This document shows, in pieces, positions 24,701-42,332 of a stretch of DNA of 64,000 bases. The stretch is from Smittia aterrima (Eukaryota; Arthropoda; Insecta; Diptera; Chironomidae), in NCBI GenBank assembly GCA_033063855.1, contig CP093829.1:3792243-3856242 (forward strand), read 5' to 3'. The notes under the pieces were generated by a model. The model was not told the origin of the DNA. It did not search any database and saw only the letters and a list, made by a program, of their open reading frames with translations. Position 1 is the first letter of the stretch, and every line of letters begins with the position of its first letter. A program made the position numbers and the translations under genes.

Positions 24701-27700
24701 GGATAAGAGCGCGAAAAGAAAATCACGGGAACGATCAGGTGGTTTCTCTTCGTTGCTCGCTAATTCAAAAATCGTTCACATTTCTTTCCTTTCTCAAAGT
24801 AAACACGCAGCGATAGGGTTTCATGACCGCGCGATGATTTTTCACGAAGCTGTAAAACGAGAAACACGAAATTTCGATTCTACGTAGTATTTACAAATTA
24901 TGTTTATTCAGAACGTAAAAGCGATTTCTCGTAATTATCGTAACGCGATCAGAGATTCGTGAATTCGCCGTGAAACTTAAAGTTTTCCGTGTAGTGGGCA
25001 AATGAGATCAAATTGACTGCAACTAAAGTTGTTCTTCTTCATCTTTGACTCGCCCACGCCGTTATTTATATTTCATCTATTTTAAATAAACCATCATTCA
25101 TTGAAGGAGGTTTGTGAAGTCATACTGATGATGTAGCGGATCAGCGAGTACATGTGTTCGAGCAATCTTCTGTGATGTTATTAATAGAAGACGTAGTTCG
25201 CTTGTCTTTTTGACGAATGTGCTTTATTTACTCAGAACCTGAAGAAGACGACGTACAAGAGTCTTGCGTAAAAATAGATCTTGCGATTTTTGCCTTGCCA
25301 CCAACGATTATCTCAATATGCAAATCAATTTAAAGATTGCTGCTCTCTCTTCAAACCGCACAGTGTCTCAATGCAACGTCCTCGACAGCAATCTTCTCGT
25401 AAGACCTTCACTCGTCGGCATTGCTTCACGCGAGAGTCGTTATTCTCAATTATGATTCTTTTTTTCGAAGACATTTCCATCGCAACCTGTCTTACACACG
25501 TTTTGCCATTTAATTTCAAAGGCTCCTCCAGGAAGTAAGAAGAAAGAGTCAAAGGTAACCATGAAGAGTCGTTGAGCTAACGAGAAAGCATGAGCGAGCT
25601 TGGCAATGATGGAGTTCACAATTAATATGCAGTAAAGGAAAAGTCAGTGTTCAAGTGTGTGATGTGCTAATTTCCCCTTCTCGTTTAATTGCACAAGCCT
25701 TTCTGTAGATGAAAGCATTTAAAATCTGTTTCAGACATTTTCAGAACATTGACAAGTGTTTCTGTGGAACTGACAACTCTCCGAGACTTCTTTGTGTTGA
25801 ACCAGATGAGAAACTTTTTTAATTAAATCCGAACGGAAAGTTCCTCGTGTTTCAAAGGTTTTTTTTGGGATGAGTTCATCAGTCGGAAACCGCGGATAAT
25901 TTCACCTGATCTACATATCAACCGAGCGATCAATCTTGTCTCCGGAACTATCGAGGGAAATTCGCTCGTTCACTCAAAAATATTTTTCTTTTCGAGAAGT
26001 TGTGAGATGATGTCGAGTTGCCAATTCAGTTTCTCATCATCTAAATAAATTTATCAAAGTCGAGGACGCTGTGAGCGAATAAAAAAGTCAGTTTCATGGG
26101 CAAGGCATCATATTTATACTTTGTTTCTAGCTCGCTGACAAAATGAGTTTTCTCTCTGCTGGGAATGACTGGGAGTTGAGTCACGAAACTAAAATAAACT
26201 TCTTCAAAGTCTCTACACATCATCTTAAGGAATTTCTTTTTAAAAAAATAAATTTCATTCTCTCGAAGTTCTTCAATAAAGTTCATCGATCGATTGGCAG
26301 ATAGTAGTGCAGCAGACAATCAACGAGAAGAAATCAGCATGAAAATTGAATTCAAAGGCGGTGCTAGTCGAAAAACTATGAATAATTCAATGAGATTGGA
26401 AAATCGTTGAACCTCGGCTATCGTTTGGAACTTCCAACAGAAAGAGAACTCTTATTATTTAGATATTTAATGACGCATTATTACCAAAGGAACCTTTCTC
26501 TCACATCGAACTCCTATAATTCCATTCTGATTTCATTTCAGTCTGAGAGCGATATGACGAAATTAGTTCATAAAACTTTTATAATAACCGACCGCACTAC
26601 TTTCACACAAAATTTTTGATTCCATAGACTGATTCATTAAGTAATAAATACTCGAATGAATGTTTATATTAATAAATTATGACTCGCATCGAGCGGCGGC
26701 GTTCCACCGAACGTTCCAGAGAATGAAAATTATGATGAGATTTTTGGTTGATTGGATTTTTTCGGTTCGCTTTTCGGTGAGGAGACGAGGAATGGAAGAA
26801 TTAATTGCTGTAATGAATTTGATTCACCTGAGGATATAACAAGCTTTGACACGAACGATCGAGTGAATTGAAGCTATTTCAGCGAGAATGTCACTGGAAG
26901 CCAATGTCACGAAGCCGAAATTTCTGTTTATTGACTTCACAAAAGTGGAAATCGGAATCATCTCGTTATGTGAAACCGGATGTTTGATTTTATTTGATAA
27001 TAAAAGTCATTACACTTCAACTCTCAAAGCTCAATCAGAAATAGAATTTTCAAAGGACTCATCATCGTGAAACTAATGGCTCGAGTTTGATGGATCTAAA
27101 TCTGAATTTCATGATTGCGAAGCAATAAAACTGTGAAATTCATGAGATGCATTTTTATTTCATGAGATAAAACTATTGGGCGCGAAAAGTTATTTCAATT
27201 TATTCTGCTGCAAATCATCCCGAGAAATGCTTTTTGTCTCACGACGACGTCTGAGAAAAACAATGCAAGTCGAGTGAAAGAGAAAATAATGAAATTATTC
27301 TAATGGAAGCTCCGACGAGAGTCTCTGAGAAATTAATCTATTGTTGAAAATTATGATTCGACAACAACTTCGACACAAGGATTGCGGTGATGCTTTTGTT
27401 GAAAATGCAAATCGAAACAATGTTGACAGAGAGAGCATTTATTAATTATCACAGAGCTCGTCTCGTCGGCCTATCTGACCGGAAAATACATTGAAACATT
27501 CGAGTGAGGAAAATCGGATCGATATGCAAATGAAGTCACCAGCTGGGTCGAGAGATTGGAAAGAGAAAAGTGCTTTCACATCATTATAATTCAAAAGCAA
27601 TTCCCTTTCTCGCCATAAACAATGTGAATTGTTAGTCGAGCATCAGGAGAGCGTGAAGCAGAAAAGGATCGTCGAATTGATTTTCTATCGATGTCCCTAA

Positions 27701-30065
27701 CATATTTAAGCGAATTGAAAAGTGTGACTCTCTCTCTTCCTTTCGTTGCCATCATCATCAACAAAATAGCGATTTTTTTTTGCACAACGCATTAGTTTGC
27801 CGCAGATAGAGAAAAATTACTCTTGGAAAATTTGTATCTACCCGGTTGACGATAAGAGTCATAAAAAAATCGATAGTTTACATCGACACACTCACGCGCT
27901 TTTTTCTGAGCTTTCGTTTTTATGAACAGAGTCTTCTATCTTATCGATTCATGTCAGGGGCTTTGAATCAAATGACATCTATGTCAAGACGATTTCATCA
28001 ATGCCCCCAAACGAGCATTTAGTTTATTCGACTTGAGTGATAATTCAATAAAAAAAGGAAAATCCTAAAGATAATGGGAAATTACCCAAACATGAATCGA
28101 TTATCGTTAGGGAAAGAATTTAATGAAAATCTTATTTTCGGTTAACTCACCTTTCTCAACATTTGTTACATAAAAGCTTCAAGGTTATAGCCGCAATATA
28201 ATTTCCCTTTTTTCTCCTTTATTGCTCTCCTTGAGTCGAATGAAACTTCTTCGAGAGCTTCAAATCTTTTCTATTACGAACTTTCCGACTTTTCTCACGA
28301 TCATTTCACGACACAATTTTATTTTTTAGAATAATTTCTTCCTGAAAGAAAAAAGTTCGCAGTTAAATCACTTTGGAAAGTTTCATGGAAATTAATGTAT
28401 CACAGACAAGAATTGATAAGCAAACACTTTGCCTACTTTGTCATCGATATTGATATTCAGTTATTTGAATAAGTTATAAAGAAATTTGTTATTCAATCAA
28501 AAAAGAAGTTTGCTCAACATAGAAATGCTGATTCTGATTAATTTGATTTTGGAAAACTCGTGACGTGTCCAATCACATAAAACAATTTTCTTCGAACGAA
28601 GTGAGAGCCGAGCTAATTTAAGCCTGAGGCAAGAAGTTGTTTTAGGATCATGTATCATAAATGAATTCTTTTATTTGAATGTTTGTGGACACATTTTGGT
28701 CGATGGCTTGAAGCTAAGTCACTTTTTATCAAGAATCTTAGGTTTTTTTTCGCGACACGATAGATTGAATTATCGTGTTCCACTTTACGGCAGGGAAACA
28801 AATTCACAGATGTTGCGGTTTCCATTTCCATGCGGCGCCTCATGCAAAGGCAGAGAAAAGAATTCAACGGAATAATTCATTACTGGAGGGTGCTCTCGCT
28901 CATGAAAGTTGAATTTAAGTCATTCGGTATCTGTTTTCGCCAGCGGCAAGGAATTTCCTCAGCCTCGATAGCAAAGCGTCTTAGAGACAAACGTTGATAT
29001 TAGCAAGCGAATTTTCCGAGCAATTTTCCTTTCCTTTTGCATGTAAATTAAGGTGGAAGAAGAAAATTAATTTCCATCCATTGTTTCACCGTGAACAATG
29101 AGACGACCTAACAATTTTTCTATTGCCGCTCAGAAAGAGAATGAAAAAGAAATCAATAAAAGAAACTTTACTTTCTGTTTATGAGAGCTTTCTTCTTATG
29201 CTGCTTTATTTTCACTTCAACCCGTTTAAGGTGTTAAATTTTTTATCTCGCAGGGCGAGTCGCCTTTAAGCTTATTGCACGACACTTTTGATAATTTTAT
29301 TTTCCGAAGAAATGCTTTCGAGAGCTTTTTCCCAGGCGATTTCACAGGCTCAACTTATTACAATGAAACAAACACATACACACACAATTTTTGATAAAAT
29401 TTAATCCTCAGAGATATTTTCTTGGATCAATTTCATTCACCGCGAATCACGAGGATCATTAATTTTTAATTTATTTTCTTCTTTTAATATCATTTGATTC
29501 GATAGAAATCTTTTTCAGTATTTAAGATTTTTTTCTTCACTTTAACAGTCAGCGATCGGCTTCGTGACGTTCTAACTATCCGGCGACGCTCTTAAGACTG
29601 ATGAGAATTCGAAATGAAAACTCTTTTTCGAAAAGAAAATGTGAAAATGTGCGACAAAGAGAGAAAATCTCATTAAATGAAGATCGAAGAGAAAATTGGG
29701 AAATTGGAATGTTGGAAGAGCTCTAACAGGTGAATTTTTGAGTTTGAGCATATTTAAGTTGTAATCCATTTTGTTCAATTGATTTCCTCATTAAATATTA
29801 ACGAGAATATTTAACTGAATTGATTTTAATTCAACCGCAATGAAGTCTCGAAGTCTAGAGATTTATTCAAACCAATTTGTGATGGTCATTGAGAGAATCA
29901 CATTGGAAAGCTCTGATGAGAAGATTTTCTGGAAAAGTAACTTTTTGGTTGATTAAACTTTTAGATTTTCCTTAACTTTTCCAATGATGTGGAAAGACAT
30001 TTTATTATGGAAACTAAGTTCTTTGCTCAATTAAATTATATTCTGATCACAGTCGAACGGGTTAA
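18767..30065. other. 11.3-kb gene-free region upstream of Shab
   Basis: I found no credible protein-coding exon, tRNA or transposon here. Short open frames (up to ~130 codons) are of low complexity and lack domains or splice structure. Simple repeats include a CA run near 21957-21970 and AG-rich patches. A plausible 5' UTR acceptor for Shab (TTTAATTTAG on minus, about 18792) suggests that noncoding Shab leader exons and neuronal regulatory elements may lie here; their positions cannot be read by eye. Confidence 0.5.
30001..30006 (-). terminator. Poly(A) signal of DDX-A
   Basis: AATAAA on the minus strand, about 60 bp after the stop codon, gives a short 3' UTR. Confidence 0.5.
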
Positions 30066-32154
<2,089 letters not shown>

Positions 32155-32478
32155 CTTATGCTTTTAAATCACTTTGTTGTACGATAAAAATTATTTGAAA
32201 GCAAAAAACTAAATTTTTTGTTGCGAGAATTTTTCTTTTCGTTGCTTTCTGTATTGTGATTAGCCTCAACCATCAAGAATTTTTTCACTCCGGCTCAAAC
32301 CCATTTTCTGTGAAAAATTGAGATTGAACTTTTAATTTTTTTAACTTATTGAAGCATTTGCTAAGCAGGGATTTCTTACTAATTAATCACTGATTAATTA
32401 ATCAATTAATCCATAACAAACTTGAAAGACAAAAAGACTTTAAATAATTAAAATTTTCAAAAAATATTGAAATTCACA
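32155..32478. promoter_or_regulatory. Divergent promoter region, DDX-A / orphan gene
   Basis: The two start codons point away from each other across 324 bp, so both promoters must lie here unless upstream noncoding exons exist. The stretch is AT-rich with an ATTAATTAATC-type palindromic patch around 32380-32410. I see no obvious TATA box for either gene. Confidence 0.5.
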
Positions 32479-33303
32479 ATGTGTGATATTGACTTGATTT
32501 TATATCGAAAAGAATTAATTGAAGACAGTTATGGATTCAGCAAAAAACAAGGAGACTTCAAGCTTCAAGAATCTTCTTCGGTTGTGCAAGTTTACGAAAA
32601 AGCAATGAAGGAAATCAAAATTCCAGTCGCTTATCAAAATCCGAAGGAAGCAACGAGAAGCTTTTTAAAAGGGCTGAATGAAATAATTGCTTTCATCAAT
32701 AAGAAAATAATGGAGTTGTGTTACATCGATAAATATCGAATAGACACAAATAAATTTGAAGTCACAGAATTTGCCAAGATTCGAGCGCAAGATGAGAACG
32801 ATATTTTCTATTTCCCCGTCGAAGCAAAGCAAGTCGTCACCGTCAACAACCTTGAACTTGAAGTAGAATTAAACTTTGACAATCCCACAAGTCTTCCACA
32901 GAACAATCAAGAGAACGGTTATCAAGGATCACATTTTGGTTTCACGATTCTCATGAATTCGAGATGCTTACGATCTCGTGGACACGTCTTGATTACAACT
33001 TTCGTCGGATTCCCATCAAGAAACAGAAATCAAAAATCAGAAGTTTTAGAAGAAATGAAATCAGCAATCGCTCCAAAAGTAATAAGCTTTAAAAAACTAT
33101 GCAAAGCAGCATTAGATTCAAAGGACTTGCCTTTCGATATCACAACCGACAGAGGAATTAGTATTAGCCAGGATCAAAACGTGACCATGGTGACGGACAA
33201 GAGAATCCAGCTTTTACCTCAAGACGTACAAAATCTTCACATTTCTTTTAAAAAATGTAATTTCCGGTTCCCAAGTAACAAAATAAGATCCTTTCTGAAA
33301 TAG
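32479..33303 (+). CDS. Intronless orphan protein, 274 aa
   Basis: A clean single-exon frame from ATG (context TTCACAATG) to TAG, starting MCDIDLILYRKELIED and ending NKIRSFLK. I do not recognise the family. No signal peptide or membrane segment is visible. The protein is rich in Lys, Asp, Glu, Asn and Ile with mixed alpha/beta character; the segment GSHFGFTILMNSRCLRSRGH looks like a globular core. AATAAA follows at 33371. It sits between the two DEAD-box copies, divergent from DDX-A and convergent with DDX-B. Every long neighbour has introns, so absence of introns suggests a retrocopy or a young gene. Real coding status is likely from length and codon texture; function is unknown. Confidence 0.75.
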   Translation: MCDIDLILYRKELIEDSYGFSKKQGDFKLQESSSVVQVYEKAMKEIKIPVAYQNPKEATRSFLKGLNEIIAFINKKIMELCYIDKYRIDTNKFEVTEFAKIRAQDENDIFYFPVEAKQVVTVNNLELEVELNFDNPTSLPQNNQENGYQGSHFGFTILMNSRCLRSRGHVLITTFVGFPSRNRNQKSEVLEEMKSAIAPKVISFKKLCKAALDSKDLPFDITTDRGISISQDQNVTMVTDKRIQLLPQDVQNLHISFKKCNFRFPSNKIRSFLK

Positions 33304-33644
33304 AAGATTATTAAACCATCAATTTCTTTGTGAATTCTTTATTTCCACATATTTTCTTTTCATAAATTTAAATAAAGTTTCACATTTCTTTTCACATTAT
33401 GTTGTTTGCAAAGGGTTCTCTATGGAAAGGAGGCATTGGAGTGTGCAATGAACATTCGCTTACTCGAGAAAGAAAGCGTTCTAAAACGTTGGGTGATTTT
33501 TCTTGTTTACATAACATGTAAACGGCTTAATGTCTAGCGAAATCTGGTTTCACAGTATAATCTAAATGTTTGTTGAGTTTGAAAGAATGATTCTAGAATG
33601 TAATCCACCAATTGGCGATGGATTCGATGAACATGAATGAAGCT
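33304..33644. other. Convergent 3' region, orphan gene / DDX-B
   Basis: The plus-strand AATAAA (33371-33376) and the minus-strand AATAAA (complement at 33338-33343) are about 30 bp apart. The two 3' UTRs probably overlap or abut. No other feature seen. Confidence 0.5.
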
Positions 33645-37070
<3,426 letters not shown>

Positions 37071-37510
37071 TGTTACTTTATTTGCTCGACTACGATAATT
37101 TGAAGCTTAGAAAACTTATTTAAGTTTATTAAATTAGAAATTTTAAGATTCTCTGACTTTGTCGAATTGAAAAACTCAGAAAACTTGAAGACTTTTGGAA
37201 AGCGTCGAGACGTTTTCAATTTTCTTCGGAAGGGTAGACAAGAACATTTTAAATATTTCTTTCCAGATCCACCAGATGGCTATTGCAATCAAGTATCAAC
37301 AAAAAGCAAGCAAAGGAAAGAAAAAGCATTTAAGAATTTTTAGAGTTTACTCATGAATTCGTATCGTTAATTGATTGAAATCTTCCAAGGATCTAGGGTA
37401 AGTGTCGAGTAACTTGATTAAGTTGAAGAAATCCTTTGGCAGGCGAGTCTAAATTCTTTTTTGGCTTATCTTGCAGATCCAGAAAACTGCGAAGTAACAA
37501 CAAAGTAACA
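37071..37510. promoter_or_regulatory. Divergent promoter region, DDX-B / FHA-helicase
   Basis: The start codons diverge across 440 bp. On plus, a probable 5' UTR intron runs from about 37400 (GTAAGTGTCG) to 37476 (CTTATCTTGCAG). The DDX-B leader occupies the left side. No TATA box is evident for either gene. Confidence 0.5.
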
Positions 37511-40500
37511 ATGTCATTCGAACAAAACATAGAAGGCTACTTCTTTGAAAGAGTCGGGAATTTCGAAAGATATAAAAGTGTCAACTTTCCGAAGACGGTT
37601 ACTGTGATTGGTAAGTTTTGTAAGTTGTTATTATTTCGATTATTCATTGTTTTACTTTTTTGTTTATAAAAGGTCGCGATGAACTCACAAGAGTTGATAT
37701 TCAATTTTTATCAAAATTCGTGAGTCGTCAACATTGTACAATATCATTCCGAAATGGCAAAATGTTCGTTGAAGACAAAGTAAGTTAATAATCAAGTCAG
37801 TGATTGAATATTTATTAATATTTCTCATATTAGGGCAGCGCTAATGGTATTTACGTGAACTCCATCAAAATCAAGTGCGAGACTGAGATCAAAGAGGGTT
37901 CAATCGTCGGAATCGGTAATTATACTTTAAGCATTAATATTTATGAAGAAATCTTAAATGTTCTTTTTGCAGGAACCAATACAAATACCTCGGACGATCA
38001 TTTAGTCTTCAAAGTCTCGAAAATGGAAACTGTTGAATTACTCTCAGACGACGATAACGAAAAAGAAAATGATGATGCTAACACACGGAATCAACCAAAC
38101 GTTGTTGATGCAGTGAAAATCGTTGAGGTCAATGATGAACCCAAGGTCGAAGCCAAAAATGATAACCCAGTCGTAGTAGAGAATGCGTTGGAAAATGACC
38201 CGGATGAGATTGACAAGATTTGTGACGAACTTCTACGAGACCCACTACCGATAGATGAAAATCTCTTGATTGAAATATCAGACGACGAGCTTACAGAAAC
38301 GGACAAGAAATGGAAAGAAATATTAACGCAAGAAGGCCGATCGTCGCCTTCGCTGATGTCTCCTAGAAAAGAGAAGAATAATGTCGTTGAAGTCGCTGAT
38401 GTCGTTGAAGACGCTGATGTCGTTGAAGACGATAGGGTGTCGTTCCCCTCCAGTAGTGATGAATCAGATGAAGAACGAGTGCTAATGGTTCAGCTTTCAA
38501 GACTTACTCAGGAGCAAATCGACCGCTACTTGAGAAACAACAAAAAGACACAACACAAAAAGAAGAAAACGAGAGCAAGAAAAATGAGTTGTTCATCGAA
38601 TCTCGATAGGCTTAGAGGCGTTGTTGACACAGACACTGACTCTGATGAAGAAAGTTCACCGCAAGTTGAGAAAAACAAAATTCCAAAACTATTGCTTCGA
38701 CGCAAAAGCGTATCAGAATATGAGGTTTCTTGTGCTCCAGAAAATATCGCAGGAACTTCCACAGCCTCCACATCCAGATATACTGAACTCACAAATCAAT
38801 CGAATCGCATTGATATTGCAAAACGACCAGCAAGGGGTCCTGAAATCATCGAAGCACCTCATCTTCCAAAACGAGGCAGACAAAATGTGCCTGTAAAGAA
38901 AGCCATGCCCCCGCGACGAATGACTATTTCTGGGGCAGCCAACGAAAATTTTCCAGCAACTCGAGGTCAGAAGAGACGCAACTCAAACGCTTTTGACATG
39001 TTTGATAAAGCAACTCAATTAAGAAAGAAGCAGAAATTAACCGACAAAAGAGAAGATTCTGTCGATATGCCAGCTGAAGAGAGAAATCGAATTAAAAATC
39101 TTCGATCTGATAAATTACGAGAAATCGCTGAGAAGGAAGCGGCTAAGAAAAAAGAAGAGGAAGCTAGGAAACCGGCTGACAACCGCATCAAAAAAAGAAC
39201 AGTGAAAAATGTGAAACTCACTGAAAACACGAGAGGAAACAATCTTGCTCGAGATATGTCGAAGCCTTTGATTCCACCTCGAAGATTTTCCATCGCTGAC
39301 CCAACTAATCTTGAGAAGCCAAAGTCACAGATTACGAAGCCTCCTTCAGCAACGTCTGCTGTCATTGATCAAGACTATTTCAGAAGAAATTTCAAAATTC
39401 CCAAAATAAATATTCCTCGAGCATCTACATCAACTGCCAATGAGAATGTTCCTCCGGTTGACGAAACTATGGAAGTCTGCAACAACATCAATTTCTACGG
39501 GGATTTTACTGAAGCGGACGTTAACGAAGTCCAACCTCCAACTCCAACCAAAGAAGCTACAGAAACTGAGAATACTGTCGGATTTTATAAGCCAATTGAA
39601 GCTTCTATCTCAACGGAAGTTATCTCTCAACACGTTACACCAGTCATTCAGAGCGAAAAACCAAAGCTTCCACTTAAGTCGATCTTAAAAGATCCTTCAC
39701 TCAACTACGTAAAAAAGAAAAAAATTAAGTTCAACGAAGAGACAATGATCAAAGAGTTCGTAATGGACTCTTCAGAAAGAGATTTTCCAGATCAAAGAGT
39801 TTCTCCTTCACCATCTCCTCCATTGACTACGCAACCAATGACCTACAGGCAGTATCGGAATTCTTTGGATGCGCCTATGATACAATCTTCTTCGAAGCCA
39901 AGGAATGAAGAAGTCACGTTGCCATTGCTACCAGAGCAAATTCTGCCTCCAGTCGAGATTAACTACTCAAACACATCGAAAAATGAAATCCAGACTATAA
40001 AAAGAATTTTGAAATGGGATCCCAAATGGCTTCAAAAATCATCTTCCTACAAACCGAAATGCTTTGAAATCAAACAGATGAAAACTATCTACAAAGACTT
40101 CAAAGAATACTCAGACATTTTGGTTCCAATCATCGAGCTTGAAGTATTGAGCAAATTGATTGCCAGCACACAAAAAGAGAAGACTGAACCAATTTGGGAC
40201 TTCCCGACTGTAGCAAAGGTGTCAATGACTGATGGCATAACCGTGTTAAATCTTTCGATGGAACAAGGCAAGAATGAATACTCAGCAGGCTCACTCTTGA
40301 TTTTGCGAGTGGCCAAAAATAGTGGAGCATGTGATAACGAACTTTTTGCCTACGTTATTTCGGTAGAGAAAATAATCAGTAGAAAGATCGTTTTGGAAGT
40401 GATTTACGATTCGTCAAAACACGGAATAGTTATGACAGCAATGTCTCGACCAGTTTCGTACATTCGCCCCGAGCTGAAATCTCTTATGTCCCTCAGAGAG

Positions 40501-42047
40501 CTCGGCAGCAACAAACTCATTCCAAAGATCTTGAATCCCCTTACGAATAGTCCGTGCCAAGCTATTGAAGGAGTTGTCGAGCCCCTCTCGTATGGTAGTG
40601 AATCTTCTTTAACTGAGGCCCAGTCGAAAATCATTCATCAGATTTCGGCTGAAGTAATCAAAAAGACTCAACCGGGAATAATTGCGATTGAAGGTGGACC
40701 AGGAACTGGAAAAACTCGCATAATCGTAGCTGCAGTAATGCACATCTTGAGTAAAGCAAAAAAGAACATTCTTGTCTGTGCCATGAGTAATATTTGTATC
40801 GATGAAATTACGACCGCTTTGATGAAGCTTACGAAGAATACTGAAATTGAAATCGTTAGAACCGGTCGCTCCGAAAAAATGGCCGAATGTGTTCGTCCTG
40901 TCTCAATCCATCATCTGGCAGATTCGCTAGCTATAACAAGAGGTATCAACAAGAAACAAGCTAAGAGCGAAATAATCAAAAAATCATCCGTGGTTCTCTC
41001 GACTATCAATTCAAGTTACGAATTGAGTGAATTTAACAAGTTTTTCGATGTTTGTTTCATCGATGAGGCTTCTCAATGCACTGACGCTGAAATTTTCATT
41101 ACGATGAAAAACAAGTTCAACAAAATGATTCTTGTTGGAGATAACAATCAACTGCAGCCAAATATTACATCGCAAGCTTTAGCTACTTCCAATTTCAACG
41201 AATCCATTTTTCTCAGGATTTGCAAAGCATTCAAGTGTGAAACACAAAAGCCTGTGTTGACGCTTACCGAACAATTCAGAATGCATCCTGAGATCTTTAG
41301 TTTCCCCAAAAGGTCAGATTCGATCGTCGATTTTTTTTTCACATTGTAATTTGCATCACAATTTAATTTTTAAGTTTCTGTATTGAACTGCAATCTGAAC
41401 AAGTGGCAATCTCTTTATTTTCAGTAGATCTACTTTATTATATTTTTATATCCGAAGAAAGAGAAAAAACGAATAAATTTGATTATTTTATTTACAGAAA
41501 ATTCTACGATGACACCGTCCATAATCACAAATCAGTTATTTCTAAAGCTACAAACATCAAACCGTATCTCATCCTCAACTTGACTTCGCATCAGGCATTG
41601 ACTCAAGATACGTCGGCTTACAATGTTCCAGAAATTTGTTTCGTTTCCAACTTCGCTCGAATGCTGCTCGAAATGATTCCGGAAAAGCAAAGGATTGCAA
41701 TCCTGTCGCCTTACTTACGTCAATGTAAGGAAATGATACGTTTTAATAAATCTAATCGCATCAAGATTTTCACCGTCGACTCGGCCCAAGGAATTGAAAA
41801 GGATGTTGTCATCGTGTCAGTAACGAAAACTTCGAACTTGGGCTTTCTACAGAATTACCAAAGACTTAACGTGGCATTAACTCGGGCAAAGCAAGCGATG
41901 TACATCTGTGGCAATTTTGATTCTCTTCAGGTGAATGACGTCTGGAAGGAACTACTTGAAGATGCCAAAGAAAGAAAAGTGTTTCATGATGTTGACACTA
42001 ATATTGAAGAGTCTGAGTTGAAAGATCTCGTTACAGTTCAAAGTTAA
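37511..42047 (+). CDS. FHA-domain Sen1/senataxin-like SF1B helicase
   Basis: Predicted nuclear RNA/DNA helicase, 1392 aa. Exons 37511..37610, 37673..37779, 37834..37915, 37973..41312, 41498..42047; phases agree. Residues ~30-95 form an FHA domain with the hallmark residues VIGR, SRQH and NG, so phosphothreonine binding should be intact. A long disordered, acidic and basic middle follows. It holds SUMO-interaction-like patches (VELLSDDD, LIEISDDE) and PP1-docking motifs (RVSF at 251-254; SILK 666-669 with KIKF 680-683). The C-terminus is a Upf1/Sen1-type helicase: GPGTGKT (1005-1011), DEASQ (1127-1131), GDNNQLQP, EQFRMHPE, VDSAQGIEKD and LNVALTRAK. Senataxin-like is the best fit, but human senataxin as I know it has no FHA domain. 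It could instead be a fly-specific member; a Drosophila counterpart may exist under a CG name. Confidence 0.9.
38383..38436 (+). repeat. 18-bp tandem repeat, three units, in the FHA-helicase
   Basis: Units at 38383, 38401 and 38419 read GTCGTTGAAGNCGNTNNN and encode VVEVAD, VVEDAD and VVEDDR just before the RVSF motif. It extends an acidic stretch in the disordered region. Confidence 0.8.
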
Positions 42048-42168
42048 TTTTTGAAATCGTTCTTTGTCCATTATTATTTGAAATTCCCTTTTGTCAAAAT
42101 TTTAATATTTTATTTGAAACCACAAAATTCAAAATGAGCTATAAAATCAATTTATGTAGAGAGAAAAC

Positions 42169-42174
42169 TTTATT
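42169..42174 (-). terminator. Poly(A) signal of MED1
   Basis: AATAAA on minus, about 160 bp past the MED1 stop and about 120 bp from the FHA-helicase stop on the other strand. The convergent 3' UTRs are therefore close or overlapping. Confidence 0.5.
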
Positions 42175-42332
42175 GTTAAATTTCGTTATCATTAAAAATA
42201 CTTGTCAAGTAATAATGTCATTGAGTTTGTTCACATTTTCCATCACCATTGTCCTCGTAAGAAGTAAAATGCTACAAACTAAATTCAACCCACGATCGAC
42301 GCGCGTCGCTGAGTGCATTTCATTGCGGGACG

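Noticed and set aside
32467..32478. Upstream TTG start for the orphan gene
   Set aside because: Insect translation starts at ATG; the ATG at 32479 has a good context and is used instead. The same applies to a TTG at 37436 upstream of the FHA-helicase.
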